This document shows, piece after piece, positions 14,501 to 27,600 of a stretch of 64,000 nt of DNA. The first letter of the stretch is position 1. Each line of letters opens with the position of its first letter. The stretch covers positions 12,710,330 through 12,774,329 of the forward strand of contig NC_037648.1 in the NCBI RefSeq assembly GCF_003254395.2, read 5' to 3'. The notes beneath the pieces were generated by a model that saw only the letters and a list, made by a program, of their open reading frames with translations, was not told where the DNA came from and searched no databases. The stretch comes from Apis mellifera. Its lineage: Eukaryota > Arthropoda > Insecta > Hymenoptera > Apidae. A program made the translations under genes and the position numbers.

Positions 14501-16029
14501 TCAAGACTGGCCGAGGAAATTTTGTAATAGAAAGGAAGGGAAAGAAGCGATGGTAGTCGATTAATATCGCATCCCCGATCACGTGTCGAATCGTTTTCGT
14601 GGGGAGTTTCCGTTCGTCTGTCGTCGAATTAAACGCAATCAATTTTTCAATTTCCCACCCTTCGTTCACCTTCATCATCGAATCATATTTTTATCTTTCC
14701 TTTCCCTTTTTTCTCTCTCATTGACTCAGAAACTTAATACGATAATAATTTGGAAATTCCATTTATCTCAATTGAAAGGTAAACACAATTCTTTCGAATT
14801 TTTCGAAAGAAGAACAAATCCTTGGAATTCTTTTCTCTTCAATATCGAGAATTGAGAGAGAGAGAGACTTCGATATAATCATATCCTTAAAGAATATCCT
14901 TCTCCATCCCCAAAGGAGATTAAACTCTGGTTCACGTCTCGTTCCTCCACCACGATCGAAAGGAACCCCCGAAACATTTCATTGTGCGCCAATTGAGGCT
15001 CGTTTAAGCGGGAGGGGTTGCCGCTAAATTGATTTAAATTGGCTTGGCCGCGTTGGAGGGGGAGGGACGAAAAAGAAAAAAAAAGAGAGGAAAAAGGAAT
15101 ATCGCTCTCCGTATCGCCGCGTGGAATCTTTCCACGATACGGGAGCATTTATACTCCTCTCCTTACCTGACTTTTCCTCCTCCGCGGGTCACCATTATAA
15201 ATTTTTTTCGATGAAATTTTCGTGGCACGCCCCATTAGGGCACCCGTATCCTCTCTCTCTCAGCTGCGAATTCGACGCAACTTGTTGTCGCGGCGCACCT
15301 ATACGTTTTATGATCGTAAGATTGACGACATTTCGATTCGAATCCTTTCTTCCTTTCTTTCTTTTCCCTCCTTCGTCCTCCACTTTTTATTCCGCCTGTC
15401 CTCGAATCGGACACCGCGTTGATGGAACGGTCGCCCCTTATTAGCTTCTATGGAAGAAGAGGGAAATTTTTATTCCTCTGCGCGATTCTTGGAAGAAGGC
15501 TGACACTTGGTCTTCCCTCCCCTCGATCCCTTTAACAAAACGAATTTGTCGTTTGATTTAATTCAATATAATTTAATTCTGGAGGGTATAAAGGGTAATA
15601 TTCGAGTTAAAAAAAGTTCTTTTTACCTTTCTCATCTTAATAAATTGATGTTGGTTTAAATTTTATATTCTTCGACTCATTCGATGATATTCCTCCTCCC
15701 TGTTTCACGTATATCGTTGAGATTCGATCCCCTCCTCCCCTACGTGCGTCGTATTTCTTCGAGATTTTTTTTTTCCTCTTCTCCTACGGCTCGGAATCAT
15801 TGTTGCGACAAAGGACAAAAGGACATTCGATCGTTTATTTCTTCTCATTAAAGTGTCGTTGCTTCCGCCGTTTTGTTCCAACACACGCGACCAGTTTTTC
15901 GACCGGTAGCCGGTGGGGGTTCGTTAGTCGTTTAGGATATGATCCGGCCGGCGTCTGCATAAATTAAACTTAGCTTGCCCCGCTATTTAGACGTCCCGCC
16001 GAGAAGATCCTCCAGTTTTGATACTTGGC
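5554..16029. other. Intergenic, no recognisable gene (gcm upstream region)
   Basis: About 10 kb with only short overlapping open frames of biased composition. It holds (GA)n/(CT)n microsatellites (for example near 8228-8246, 8479-8495, 8525-8540 and 9783-9803), a C-run near 9190, and a duplicated block at 6,015-6,326 listed separately. Because it lies directly upstream of gcm it is the natural place for gcm promoter and enhancer sequence, but I cannot point to a specific element. Confidence 0.5.
6015..6326. repeat. Two-copy tandem duplication, about 156 bp per unit
   Basis: The block beginning TACATTGTCGAGAGCTCGTC at 6015 recurs nearly unchanged at 6171. Both copies run through a CT-rich stretch and TTTTTTTACGAAAA to GTCAAATCGATGGAATCGAA and end near 6170 and 6326. 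The second copy differs mainly by two small deletions. The near identity indicates a recent local duplication. Confidence 0.9.
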
Positions 16030-17510
16030 ACGCGTGGACGATATAAATTTTGCAATTTTTAAAAACTGACCCCTAATTCCCCCCACCCTTCCCAATAGAT
16101 TTATCGTTCAATTATTCGAACGCGCATCGTTTTGTTAATCTTACGCCGAATTTCCAACGAATTTTCAATCTCGAGATCGAGTGGACGATATAAATTTTGC
16201 AATTTTTAAAAGTTGACAACTAATTCTTTCCATTCTTCCCCCTTCCCAATAGGTTTGTTGTTCAATTATTTGAACGTGCATCGTTTTATTAATCTTACGC
16301 CGAATTTCCAACGAAATGACAACTAATTCGTCCCATTCTCCCTCCCCAATAGATTTATCGTTCAATTATTTCAACGCGCATTTTATTAATCGATTTTATT
16401 ATAATCTTATGCCGAATTTCCAACGAATTTTCAATCTCGAAATCAAGACAATAAAAATTTTGCAATTTTTAAAAATTGAACCCTAATTCCTCCCACTCTT
16501 CCCCTTTCTCAGTAGATTTATAGTTCAATTATTTGAACGCGCATCGTTTTGTTAATCTTACGCCGAATTTCCAACGAATTTTCAATTTCGAGTGGATGAT
16601 AAAAATTTTGCAATTTTTAAAAACTGACTCCTAATTTCCCCCACTCTTTTTCCTTTCCAATAGATTTATCGTTCAGTTATTTGAACGCGCATCGTTTTAT
16701 TAATCTTACGCCGAATTTCCAACGAATTTTCAATCTCAAAATCGAGTGGACGATATAAATTTTGCAATTTTTAAAAACTGATTCCTAGTTCCTCTTATTT
16801 TCTTTTCTCTTCCAATAGATTTATCAATTATTTGAACGTGCATCGTTTTATTAATCTTACGGCGAATTTCCAACGAATTTTCAATCTCGAGATCGAGTGG
16901 ACGATAAAAATTTTACAATTTTTAAAAACTGACTCCTAATTTCCCCCACTCTTTTTCCTTTCCAATAGATTTATCGTTCAGTTATTTGAACGCGCATCGT
17001 TTTATTAATCTTACGCTGAATTTCCAACGAATTTTCAATCTCAAAATCGAGTGGACGATATAAATTTTGCAATTTTTAAAAACTGATCCCTAGTTCCTCT
17101 CATTTTCTTTCCTCTTCCAATAGATTTATCAATTATTTGAACGTGCATCATTTTATTAATCTTACGGCGAATTTCCAACGAATTTTCAATCTCGAGATCG
17201 AGTGGACGATAAAAATTTTGCAATTTTTAAAAACTGATCCCTAATTCCTCCCACTCTTTCCCCTTCCTATTTATCGTTCAATTATTTGAACGTGCATCGT
17301 TTTATTGATTTTATGCCGAATTTCCAACGAATTTTCAATCTCGAGTGGACGATATAAATTTTGCAATTTTTAAAAATTGATTCCTAATTTCTCTCACTCT
17401 TCTCTCTTTCCAATAGATTTGTCGTTCAATTATTTGAACGCGCATCGTTTTATTAATCTTACGCCGAATTTTCCAACGAATTTTCAATCTCGAGATCGAG
17501 CGGAGAGATA
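16030..17510. repeat. Tandem repeat array, about 145-155 bp unit, roughly 10 copies
   Basis: Units begin near GTGGACGATATAAATTTTGC and continue through CAATTTTTAAAAACTGA, a C/T-rich variable stretch, AATAGATTTATCGTTCAATT, GAACGCGCATCGTTTT and CCGAATTTCCAACGAATTTT. Unit starts are near 16034, 16181, 16592, 16746, 16897, 17051, 17202 and 17345, with one diverged and one partial unit between 16,300 and 16,590. Spacing alternates around 151 and 154, suggesting a two-unit higher-order pattern (16592-17202). No coding potential is seen. Confidence 0.92.
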
Positions 17511-19948
17511 TCATTTAAATGAAGGTAGAGATGTTGCGGTATGGGAATTAACGTCTCGACGGATCCTTTTATTTGCACTCCATAAATCCCCGTAACTCGA
17601 TACGCGGGGTAGTCGTGAAGGGGTTATCAACAAATGTGTTCAAACATATAGGGTGTCATCAGACCAGCGAAAAGGGAGGCCTAAGACCAGACCCAACCCC
17701 TTGTGTCAATAATCAACCCTGTAATCCTTTCGCCATCACGAGGGATCCTTCTGATGCGCTTATGACCGTTGAAGAATCGCTTTCCAAATGACTTCTTAAT
17801 TCCTGTACAATTTCATTGTCCTCGTACCAATAAATACAATTCCAGAAAAGAAATATTCAAAAGAATCCTCTTTTCATTATAGTTTTTTCTCCGTGGCAAA
17901 ACGTTCGTTGAAACGTTCGTTCGAAGATAGACCTGGATTCCTGGAAACAAAATATTCATTGAAAGAAAGACGATGTTTCTTCATTTTTCGCGACAAAGGC
18001 CCTTAACAAGGCACGCGGTGATGGATCAGCGGCATTCTTCGGCTAGCACGCGCCTCGTGCGCATCCACAAAAGGCGTGCGCGCAAAGATTCAGCGAAATC
18101 CTCTTGACACGGGAGAAATCCTCGATCCGGAAGCGGCGGGTTTCGCCCACGCGTCCGTCGGCCATCTCGAAACGAGGAATGCGCTCGTACATCATCCTGC
18201 GTGGACGTGGATTCTCATGGAGAAGTTGGATTTTCGCGAAGCGGGAGAAAGGGCCTCGAGGGTGGCGTTGCTCCTTCTCGATTGTTGTTCGGTTGAGCCG
18301 GCACGCGCGCAAACGGAACGCCTGTGGCTGTGAATGGCCCGAATAGATCACAGTCTATTAAAGTAAAAATGATTATCCGAACGACTGACAGCCGTTTCGA
18401 GAATTCGTGGACGAGATGAGGAAGGGATGCTGCTCCATGGTAATTCTATATGGGAGTCTGGTACGGGTTCTGGGTCAGCATATGGGGTGGTTACCTAGAC
18501 GTCCTAATAAGTCCATAATGGGGCTTGGATTCGATCCTGATTCTCTGTTGCTCTTGTCCAAGCGTTCCTTTAAAGGGAACGCATTCTTTCCGTTTATTTA
18601 TTCTTCTTCGTCAATTGTCCGAGTGTATTATATATTTAGATTATTGAATATTTTTTTTAAAGGATTTTTAAAAAAAGATTAAGAAAAAGATTAATATTAT
18701 TAATAGAAAAATATAAAGTTGATGATGTCGACGAGCAAAACCCTATCGTTTGTGAGTTAAGGAGAAAAATGAAAAGGGGCTTGTCAAACGGCAATCATCT
18801 TCCATTATATCCCCATCCCTTCGTATTGCGTAGCCGTGTGAACTATAGGCGGAAAAGATAGGAAAGATAGTGAAAATCTCGACGCCAGGAAATAATGGTG
18901 TTGGAGAGAGAGAGAGAGAAAGCGAGAGAGAGGTAAACTGATCGGTCATGTCATGGCTTATTGGCGAGTCAGATCGCCCACATCGACCATACGATTAAGG
19001 TATTCATTTCCGTGTGCGATTGACTCTTCAGAGCCTCCCACGATTTCCCTTCAATAATCCGACCAGCCATTATTCCATCCATCCTTTTCAATACAAAATT
19101 TCTCGACAAAAACCGCGTGGAATTTTGTGGAAATTCTTTTCACCGACCAAAAACCCATCTCTAAATTCTATTACAGATTTATTTACACAGTTTTCGACGC
19201 TAGATTCTTCGATTTTTAAATCGATTTTTACATCCCAAATAAAACGAAGCGAGGGAAAAAGAGAGAGAGAGAGAGAGAGAGATTTAGTTTCACTCAGAAC
19301 GGCACACTTTCCATTTGTCAAAAAAAAATTGAAGCAGGTCTGGAGGGTCCATAGATGGGCGTGATAAGGCGGTTGCGGAAAAACGACTCCTCGCGGGGTG
19401 CATCAACCCCCACGTGGCCTCTTATCACGGTATCGCCGTTTAACGATGTGGTGCGTGACGCTCGGAGGACCACCTGGCGTTCGAAACCACGTGTCGAACC
19501 TGGTGGTCACGTGTCCACCATGCCGCATTCCCTCGGAAAACGGTACTCGCCACTTTCGCATATTTACCGCCCGAAAACCACTCGTCTTCCATCCACGAAT
19601 TATCATCTCGAAATGAGTAATAATTTGATAGAAATAGTTGGAAAAACTATTCGAACTTTTCATCGCAAAATCCTTTCCTTCCAAAAATTAATCTAAAATT
19701 TTCTTTTCGACTACGAAAAAAGTTTGAAAATACTTCCTCGTTCAGTGAAAATTATTAAACTATGAGGAAATTTGGAAATTATTAGGTATTTGACTTGGCG
19801 GCCCCCTTCTTTTTCTCTTCCTCTGCACACGATCGGTATCGTAGAGGCCACCGCAAAACGTCTAATATTCTAGACGAATGCGTCTTGTATCGTCCAAATA
19901 AACCAATATTTTTCCCATGGATATACATAAGCGATTCGTAGGACGAGG
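17511..19948. other. Intergenic, no recognisable gene
   Basis: No frame looks like a real protein. Patches of balanced, low-repeat composition (about 17,590-17,790, 18,000-18,360 and 18,400-18,600) contrast with the AT/simple-repeat surroundings and could be conserved non-coding DNA, which needs cross-species alignment to judge. GA microsatellites lie near 18905-18930 and 19259-19281. Confidence 0.4.
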
Positions 19949-20018
19949 GGGCACTTCACTGACAGCATGGGGGTACGGGTGCGCCTCGTACATGCCCCAT
20001 GCTGAGTGAGGCAATACC
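19949..20018 (+). ncRNA. Candidate pre-miRNA-like hairpin 1
   Basis: The arm CAGCATGGGG (19963-19972) pairs perfectly with CCCCATGCTG (19995-20004). Below it, after a 2-nt bulge, CTTCACT (19954-19960) pairs with AGTGAGG (20005-20011) with one G-U pair. The loop contains a further short TACG/CGTA stem. A hairpin of about 60-70 nt with nearly 20 paired positions has the size and shape of an insect pre-miRNA. I do not recognise either arm as a known miRNA. Strand is undetermined by folding alone; plus is assumed. Confidence 0.4.
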
Positions 20019-20066
20019 AGTCCGAATACGGCCCCATAAACATCCCGTGTCCGCGTTATTCGGACT
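20019..20066 (+). ncRNA. Adjacent hairpin 2
   Basis: AGTCCGAATA (20019-20028) and TATTCGGACT (20057-20066) are perfect 10-bp complements, extended inward by CGG (20029-20031) with CCG (20051-20053) across a small bulge, leaving a short C/A-rich loop. It begins immediately after hairpin 1, so the two may form one structured RNA or a small hairpin cluster. Function is unknown. Confidence 0.35.
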
Positions 20067-23000
20067 TTCGAGTATGAACGCTCGTGTGAATACGATTTCT
20101 CGAGTGTCTCGCGAATCGAATCGTTACTGCTTTAACAGACTTTGTTAACAGTCACCGTTTCGAAAACCTGCCTCATTAAAATTTCAATCTTTCGAACGTT
20201 GAACCAGCCCCGACCTCTCCACGTTCCCTCCTCTTTTCCTCTCGATCCTGTCGAAAAGAAGACTCGATCTCGTTAGGCGAGGTGGCTTGGCATTGGCGTT
20301 TCCAAATGCGATTTTCTTCTTGCATTTTCTTTTAAGAAAAATTTAAAGGAGAACGTAAAATTTAACTCGTTCTTTTTTTTTTTGGAAAGTTGAACAAATT
20401 TTCTCTTCAATAGAAGGAGAAATTGGTATCAACGGCGATATCTTTAAGAAAGTCGAAGAAGGAACGGAATGATCGATTGGTTTCAGCGGATAGATACATT
20501 GGAGGAGGGGGGAGACAGAACATCGGCTGGTAGAAACGACGACAGTTCAAACCCTCTCTTGCTCGACCGATCCTCGATACGGATGCCAGCGGTACAAATG
20601 AACGGAATTAAGGGGCTTTTAGGAGCGTGTACACACAGAGACAGAGCGGCACACATCAGGGGTAGATAACTCCCGAGAGAATTACGAGGGGGTGAGAGGA
20701 GAAACGGCGAAAGAGGAAGCGTTCGAGGGGTGCTGTTTGATTGGTGTGGGAAGATTCACCGGCGGTTAAAGCTCTGTGTCGGTGACTCCTGCTCCTCCCG
20801 GGGAATTTCTTCGCCTCTATCGATACCAGAAGAAAAAGATTTCTCTCGAATTCTTTTCATTCTTCCCTTTTGAATTTAAAAAAAACCCTTCGATTTACAA
20901 TTAGAGATGTACAAAGTAATACACGAATATTCCAAATTACATCGTGCAAGAAAAAAAGAAAAAGAAATTCCATCGAAATCTCATGGTACTGATTCGACAG
21001 AAAAATATTTCCACAGCGTAATGCGAGAAAGATTGGTCAAAATACGATCAAGGATTCATCGAGGGCAAAATAATTTGGAGGAGGGGGCGGTTATCTACCG
21101 GGTGTCATAAACACGCCTTCTCTAGGTAGGCTTCCTTCCATTGTGGTCCGGTTCAAAGCCACAAAGCGAGTGGTTGAGCTCAGTGTTGGCGCACACGTGC
21201 TCCTCTTTGGTATGCACGGGGGACACCCTTGACATGAACGGTTGCAACCCAGAAATTGCACGAAGTCGGCAGCCAGCTCGAGCTTGGGGGAAGGGGGAAC
21301 GCCTCAAGATGTTTATCTTGCGGCGAGCACAGGACAAAGAGCACATCTCCGTACTCGGTGAACTCTCGTTGGCTTTTGACTGGCTCTCGTCAGTCCACCT
21401 CAAGATCCCCACCTTATAGGGGGAGGGGGGATAGGATCTAATTGAACGAGTTAAAAAAAGGACTACCCTGTATGCAGCGGCCGAGGCCCGTAAAGTGGCG
21501 TGGCGGACACCCTTCCTTAATTCGTTTATTACACTCGTTAGAAGCGGCGACGTGCCGGGATAGGAGGAATTTCTTTCTGAATGATGCTCGTCAGTGGCAT
21601 CACTCGCCGCTGCTTTAGATCGTTTCACTTCCCTCTTCATAGATTAATTTATTAACACGATTCGAGAGAAGTCGAGTTTTTTCTTTTTCCATCATCTTTG
21701 AATTATTGAAATGATGATGTGGATTAATATATATATATTTTTATTCTAATTTAGGTTAGGTTTCGTAACGTATATTTTATTTATATATGGTTTTCGTTTG
21801 GAAAAACGCGTGATTAATATTGAACGCGGATGCGCCGTTGCACCGGCGCAAAAAAAAAAGAGGACGACAGCTTTGGAATTTCGGCCGCCATATGTCGGCG
21901 AATCTACCCCCTGTGAAGCGGGCACGGCGGTCCTCGGCCACCGTGAAGAATTTATGCTCTTTACTTGCTAATTTGCCTAACCGCCGTGACGGGGTTTGCC
22001 ATTTCAAGGCGAGCGAGATCTTCTCCATCTTGTTCGCCCATTATTTTCGCCAACGCCACTTCCCGCCCCTGTGTCTTCAGGAACGGCGCGAACAATGTTG
22101 GTGAATGCTCGCCGTGCTGCCCCTTTTGTCTTTTGCCCTTTCCTAACGGCTCTCTTCGTCTCGAGTGCAACGAGTGCACTCGAAAAAAATTTCGAAGAAC
22201 GAGCCCCGATTCTGTTTCCTTCTGCGTCCACGATGCAAGCTGCCCGTCTTAATTAACCTATTCTAGCTGTTCTCGCCCTATTCTCCTCTGAATCAACGCA
22301 ACGTTGTTATTTACCGATCTGTGTAACCCGTCTATTTCTTCGAGGTTACGAACGTACACTCGGAATCTTTGCTTGATGATCTTGAATTCTTCTTCGAATT
22401 AGTTCATTTCTCGTTAAGTTTATATTTCATTTTTTTTTTCAACTTATCTTTAACATTAAATATTTCTTTAATGGTTACAAATCGATCCCTCTATATTTAA
22501 CGAAATTAAAGACGATGAAATCATCGATAGAAGACGATTTCTCCGCTTCGAATCGTTTCGAATTCCCTTAATCTTCAATCCTCGATTAAAGAATATTTGT
22601 ATTTTTCGTTCTTTATTTCAAATTTACTCAAATAGATGGAATTGAATGAACGCAAAAAAAAAAAGAAAAAGAACGAATCGTCACGGATGGAAAACGCTTC
22701 CTCCGTCATTTATTTATATGCGCGTCCCAACTCGACAAACTTCGTCTGCGATTCTCTGTCGGTGGACGAAAATACCGTCGGTGGACGAGTTATAAATCGA
22801 GTTAGGCCGAGTTTCGTGTACATATTCATTTAATTCCGTGGCCGTAATAATCGAGCAGAAGGAGCCGCATTAAGAGGTGAATCATAGGTTAACGGGAACG
22901 GGGACGCGCTCTCTCTCTCTTTCTCTTTCTCTATCTGCCCGCTCTCTCCTCCCCTCCTCCCGTAATAATTGCACGATCAATGGTCGCGGAGGGACCAGGA

Positions 23001-23869
23001 AGGGTAGATTCCGTGCGATAGGTTTGCCTCGCGTAAGTAATTTGTGGAAGTAACGACTGTATAATTGCGGCTCTCTCTCTTCTCTTCTTTTTTTCTTCTT
23101 CCTCCTCCTCCTCCTCCCCTCTCTCCTCCCTCTCTCTCGCGTGAAACGTTTTCACGCCACGGAAATTGTACGTTGTCTGGCACGCCTCGCGCCTCGTTTT
23201 CGGGAATTCAATTACGTTCCTCGCCGCTAATGCGTCTCGTGGACGACAGATCGTATCTTTTCTAATTCGGGATGTATCGTCGAAGATGTTTTTATTTTAC
23301 GAGCTTGTAAACCACAGTATTTGTGATTAATAATTTTAATTTCACACTGCTCGAAAATCAAGCTCGAAAATCAAGATTTATATTTAAGTATTTATCCTTA
23401 ATTTTATAGAATATTCGTAAAAAAATGGGAGGATAGGTCTAGGATTGATCGATGATCGAGGAATCTATGCAATTGTTTAAAAAGAAGAGTTGCGCAATAT
23501 GGAAAGAGAATTATTTCGATCGGATCTGACGGGGAGGGCGAAATTTGACGACCATATTGCACTGACACGCGCCACCCCCGCATCTGCCGCGAAATACCTC
23601 TCTAATTTATGCCGTTTTAAACGCTCGACATCCCGATCGTGTAAAAAGAAAGAAAAAAACTTGGTGCGCGCAGCTTTGTGATCGCGACGAGTTAAGGGTG
23701 GGACCACCATCGACCCAGACTGCGACGACACCAGTTGCTCGATGCTATAATCGCTGCAATTACGTATGGAAATTCTTGATTCATCCATTTTCGAACAACA
23801 TCCCCGTTTTCCACGCCACGGTTCGGTGACCGCTGACTGCTTTTCACGAGTTGTTTAATCCTCCCCTAG
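20067..23869. other. Intergenic, no recognisable gene
   Basis: Several open frames occur on both strands (the longest on the minus strand at 21122-21640), but they overlap each other in other frames, have no recognisable motif and show no splice-linked continuation, so I do not call them genes. Confidence 0.4.
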
Positions 23870-24637
23870 AGATTTGTCCAACCACCCTCTTCCATCATCG
23901 GCAATTAAAGTAAAATACGGAGAAAAGTGAGAGGAAATCCTCAATTAATTTCTCTTATATGTATATTCTTAACTTTCTTAACTTTAATTTTACAATTTCA
24001 ATTAATTGATTGATTTTTTTTTAGAATTGGTAAAAAAATCGGTTATTTGATTGTCCAACTATCCACTGATTTGAAAAATTTGTCCAACCATTTTTCCATC
24101 ATCGACAAACATTTAAAATAAAATAAAAGAGAAAAATGAGAAGATAAAATCCTCAATTAATTTCTCTTATATATATATTCTTAACTCTAATTTTACAATT
24201 TCAATTAATTGATCGATTCTTTTTAGAATTGAAAAATCGGTTATTTGATTATCCAACTATCCATTGATTTGAGAAATTTGTCCAACCATTTTTCCATCAT
24301 CGACATGCAAAGTAAAATAAAGGAGAAAAGGACGAAATCCTCAATTAATTTCTCTTATATATATTCTTAACTCTAATTTTACCTTTTAACAATTTCAATT
24401 AATTGATCGATTTTTTTTAGAATCGGTTATTTGATTATCCAACTATCCACCGATTTGAGAAATTTGTCCAACCACTCTTCTATCATCGGCAAGCATTTAA
24501 AGTAAAATAAAGGAGAAAAGGACGAAATCTTCAATTAATTTCTCTTATATATATTCTTAACTCTAATTTTATTTTTTAACAATTTCAATTAATTGATCGA
24601 TTTTTTTTAGAATCGGTTATTTGATTATCCAACTAGT
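23870..24637. repeat. Tandem repeat array, about 186-205 bp unit, 4 copies
   Basis: Units marked by TTTGTCCAACCA recur near 23873, 24079, 24277 and 24463, each followed by a CATCATCGGCAA-like segment, AAGTAAAATA, TCCTCAATTAATTTCTCTTA, ATTCTTAACT, TTTCAATTAATTGATCGATT and TTATTTGATTATCCAACTA. Units shorten progressively (about 206, 198 and 186), by small deletions in the AT-rich parts. Non-coding. Confidence 0.9.
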
Positions 24638-27600
24638 CTCCACGATTCACGATTCGAGTTGGAATTTAATTCGAACGTGGCGCGCGGAGGAACGATCGGA
24701 GGAAACGATCGGAGGAATTTTCGGCGTGACGCGCTTCATTATCGTTTTACGCGCGCGGCTCGGGGCGTTGCATCAATAGAAAGATGATCTGAGGCCGCGG
24801 CCTGAAAAGGGCCTTCTCTCTTCGAGGGATCCTTTGTGCGCGGGACATGTCTGTCGCGATGCTGCGCGCCGGGGTTGGAGGGGGGGAGGGTTTTGGGTTA
24901 CCGTCGCCGTGTGTGGCGCCTCAGGTGTCTTCGATCCCTTTCATAGGCAAATACGCGATTCATAGCTCTCTCGCAGCCGCGCCTCTCTTCCGAAAAAATT
25001 CGCCGCGGATTCCACTTCCCCCGCCGCCACCCCCTCCTCCGCTTCGGTGAATCACTTTCCGTGTCCGCCTTTGCTTCCTACATCCTCTTTTCTTCTTCTT
25101 CTTCTTCTTCTTCTTCTTTTTTTCTAGTAGTAAAATAAGGAGAATTTATAATACACGAGGAATTTCTATTCTCCTTGTCCCGATTACGTAAATAACGTAT
25201 TAAAGACGAATTTTATTCGTCGATACGGATATAATTTAACTGAGAGGATTAGGTATACTTATTTATATCGATCAGATTAATGGTGAAATAATGGTAACGG
25301 ATATTGGCTCGAGTCTCTCTCTTCATTTCGACGATTTGACAAGATTTATGGACGAATTTTTTTTTTTCCGGAACCACGATCACGGTTATCCACGGTCGCG
25401 TGTAATAAAAGCGTCGCTCATTAGCGGGGATGGGCGATTACAGGCGCACGCGTTTCTACTTTGCGGCGAGCAGGTGAAGCAGCAGAATAGATAATGGTTG
25501 AAACAAATACGCGATGATTATAACATACGGGCTGATTATCTCCTCTCCGGACTTTCCACATTCGGCTTTTACCGCTCGCGTTTCCTGTGATGACTTGCAC
25601 GACACATCGACGCCATCGTCCAATTTTCCCATTTTGATAATGGCGGGCCAGACACACGTGATTGCAATTCTATTCCTCCGTTCGTTCATCCACTTGTTCG
25701 AACATATCGGCAGAGATTCTCTGCTTTTATTTTTTAAAAATACCTTCGAATTGTGGATGGAAATTAAGCGAATTTCCAAAGTACAAAGAAGAGCACGCGA
25801 CTACTTCGTTGACTAATGGGGTTCGAAATATTATCCCCGCGTCATCGAGCCGTCATTTACAACAATCGTGTAATAAAAAGCTTCTGTTTCGACGCCACGT
25901 CGGAGGGTGGCACTTGGCTCGTGCTTATACCTGCATGGGACATGCTTCGAAATGCGATTCGTCTTGCTTCTGCAGAATCATTCCGGTATAGTTTCGCCAT
26001 CTGCGATCGAATTAACCTGATGCCGTCGAAAATGATTCGATATACTCTCCAAAGTGGATTGAACGTGTTCTGCGGAGAGCAAAAGCCACGGGTTTATATA
26101 TAATTACACTCGTGTCACGGAGCTATGAATTAGGGGGCATTGAAAGATGGGTCGAAAGTTCGATCCGACAATGTGGGCCATTGACTGATCGCGTTAGCTT
26201 CGTCTCGTGAATTTTAACTCGTTAAATACGCGTGTTCTTATCGACGATCACGATTTTCAACCACCACCTCTTGGATAATAAATTTCCATGGACAGATGTT
26301 TCGTTAAGGATATTGAAATTATTCGTTCGAAAGAGTTTCGTTTTCCAATTCGAATATCGAAACAGCGTATTGTCAAACGATTGCATCATCGAAAAATACA
26401 ATTCCACACGACGTAAAAAGAAAAAAAGAAGAGAAGTTTACAGCAACGACATTTTCAAATTTATCTCTATTAAATTGTACACAACTTCACCGATACGAAA
26501 TTGCAATGCTTGTCGTTGCGTCACTCGTTCGCGTAAATTGCCGCCGCTTATCGAGAGGATTAAGCAACGAGAGCGTAGATTAGGGCGGGAGAAACGGAAT
26601 TGCGAAGAAGAGGAAAGAGAAAACGTTGCGAAATGACGGGAGGAGATAAGGGATCGGAAAGGTGGAGCAATAGGACGCGATTGGGCAGGGCCGTGGCAAA
26701 GGGGATGGCGGGGCGCCGTTTCTTGCGGTTTTTTCATTTTGGCACGCGCACCACGTGCCCCCGGGTAAGCGGATACCTCACAAAGCGCTTTATTGTGCGA
26801 AACTGAATACCAGCGCTAAATACGCGCGCTAAAAGGGACGGCGGCCGAGCCTGCATGCTGCTCCGTTTCGTCTGCACGCGATTCTACGAACGACCCCCTC
26901 CCCCTCCCCCCTTCTCGAGAGACTCCGTCTCCTCCTCCGTCATCTTTTCACGTGCCGCCCGTGAACCATTTACGACACACGAGACTCTCTCTGGGGGGAT
27001 CTCTCGTCCATCTCTCATCCTTGTTCCAACGTGTAACGTAATGTTATCGCGAGACGATAATTCATCCACCCTTGGAAATATCTGAGGTACGATTTTTATT
27101 CGACGAATAATTGTTGAACTTGTTATTTCATAGAGCGATGTAATCTTGTTGAAATGTTATTTATTTAACTTTACTCGATTTCTGTAGAAGATCAATATAC
27201 GTTGGTTCAATTAAGTTTAACGAAGCGACTGTTGGAAATTTTTATTCTCATCATCGTTGCGAACCTCTTCTTATCGAGGTTCAGCAAGAATAAGGTCGCA
27301 CGGATGTCGCAAGGTAAAATCGATTATTCAAATTATTCCCTCTCTCTCTCTTTCTCTCTCTCTTCTCTGACCATGCGAGATAAAGCTATTAATGGGAACC
27401 AACATATTCGTTATCGATGCAAATTCGTATAAAATTGCAAGAACGTTCGAGAGCTTTCGATTTAATACGTCACGTTTTTGTAAATACGACAGGCTTAGGA
27501 CAGGTGCGAGTACGTACGCGGTCAAGTACTCGCGTCGAGCATCTGCCGAGCATCTCTAAGCAAAAATGCGAATTTTCTTCTTCTCCGACGCTCGCGTGCG

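Noticed and set aside
15335..15345. GATTCGAATCC, resembling a tRNA B box
   Set aside because: The upstream sequence does not fold into a cloverleaf and has no A box at the right distance.
21122..21640. Minus-strand ORF of 172 codons
   Set aside because: Overlapping plus-strand frames are equally open and no motif is visible; insufficient to call a gene.
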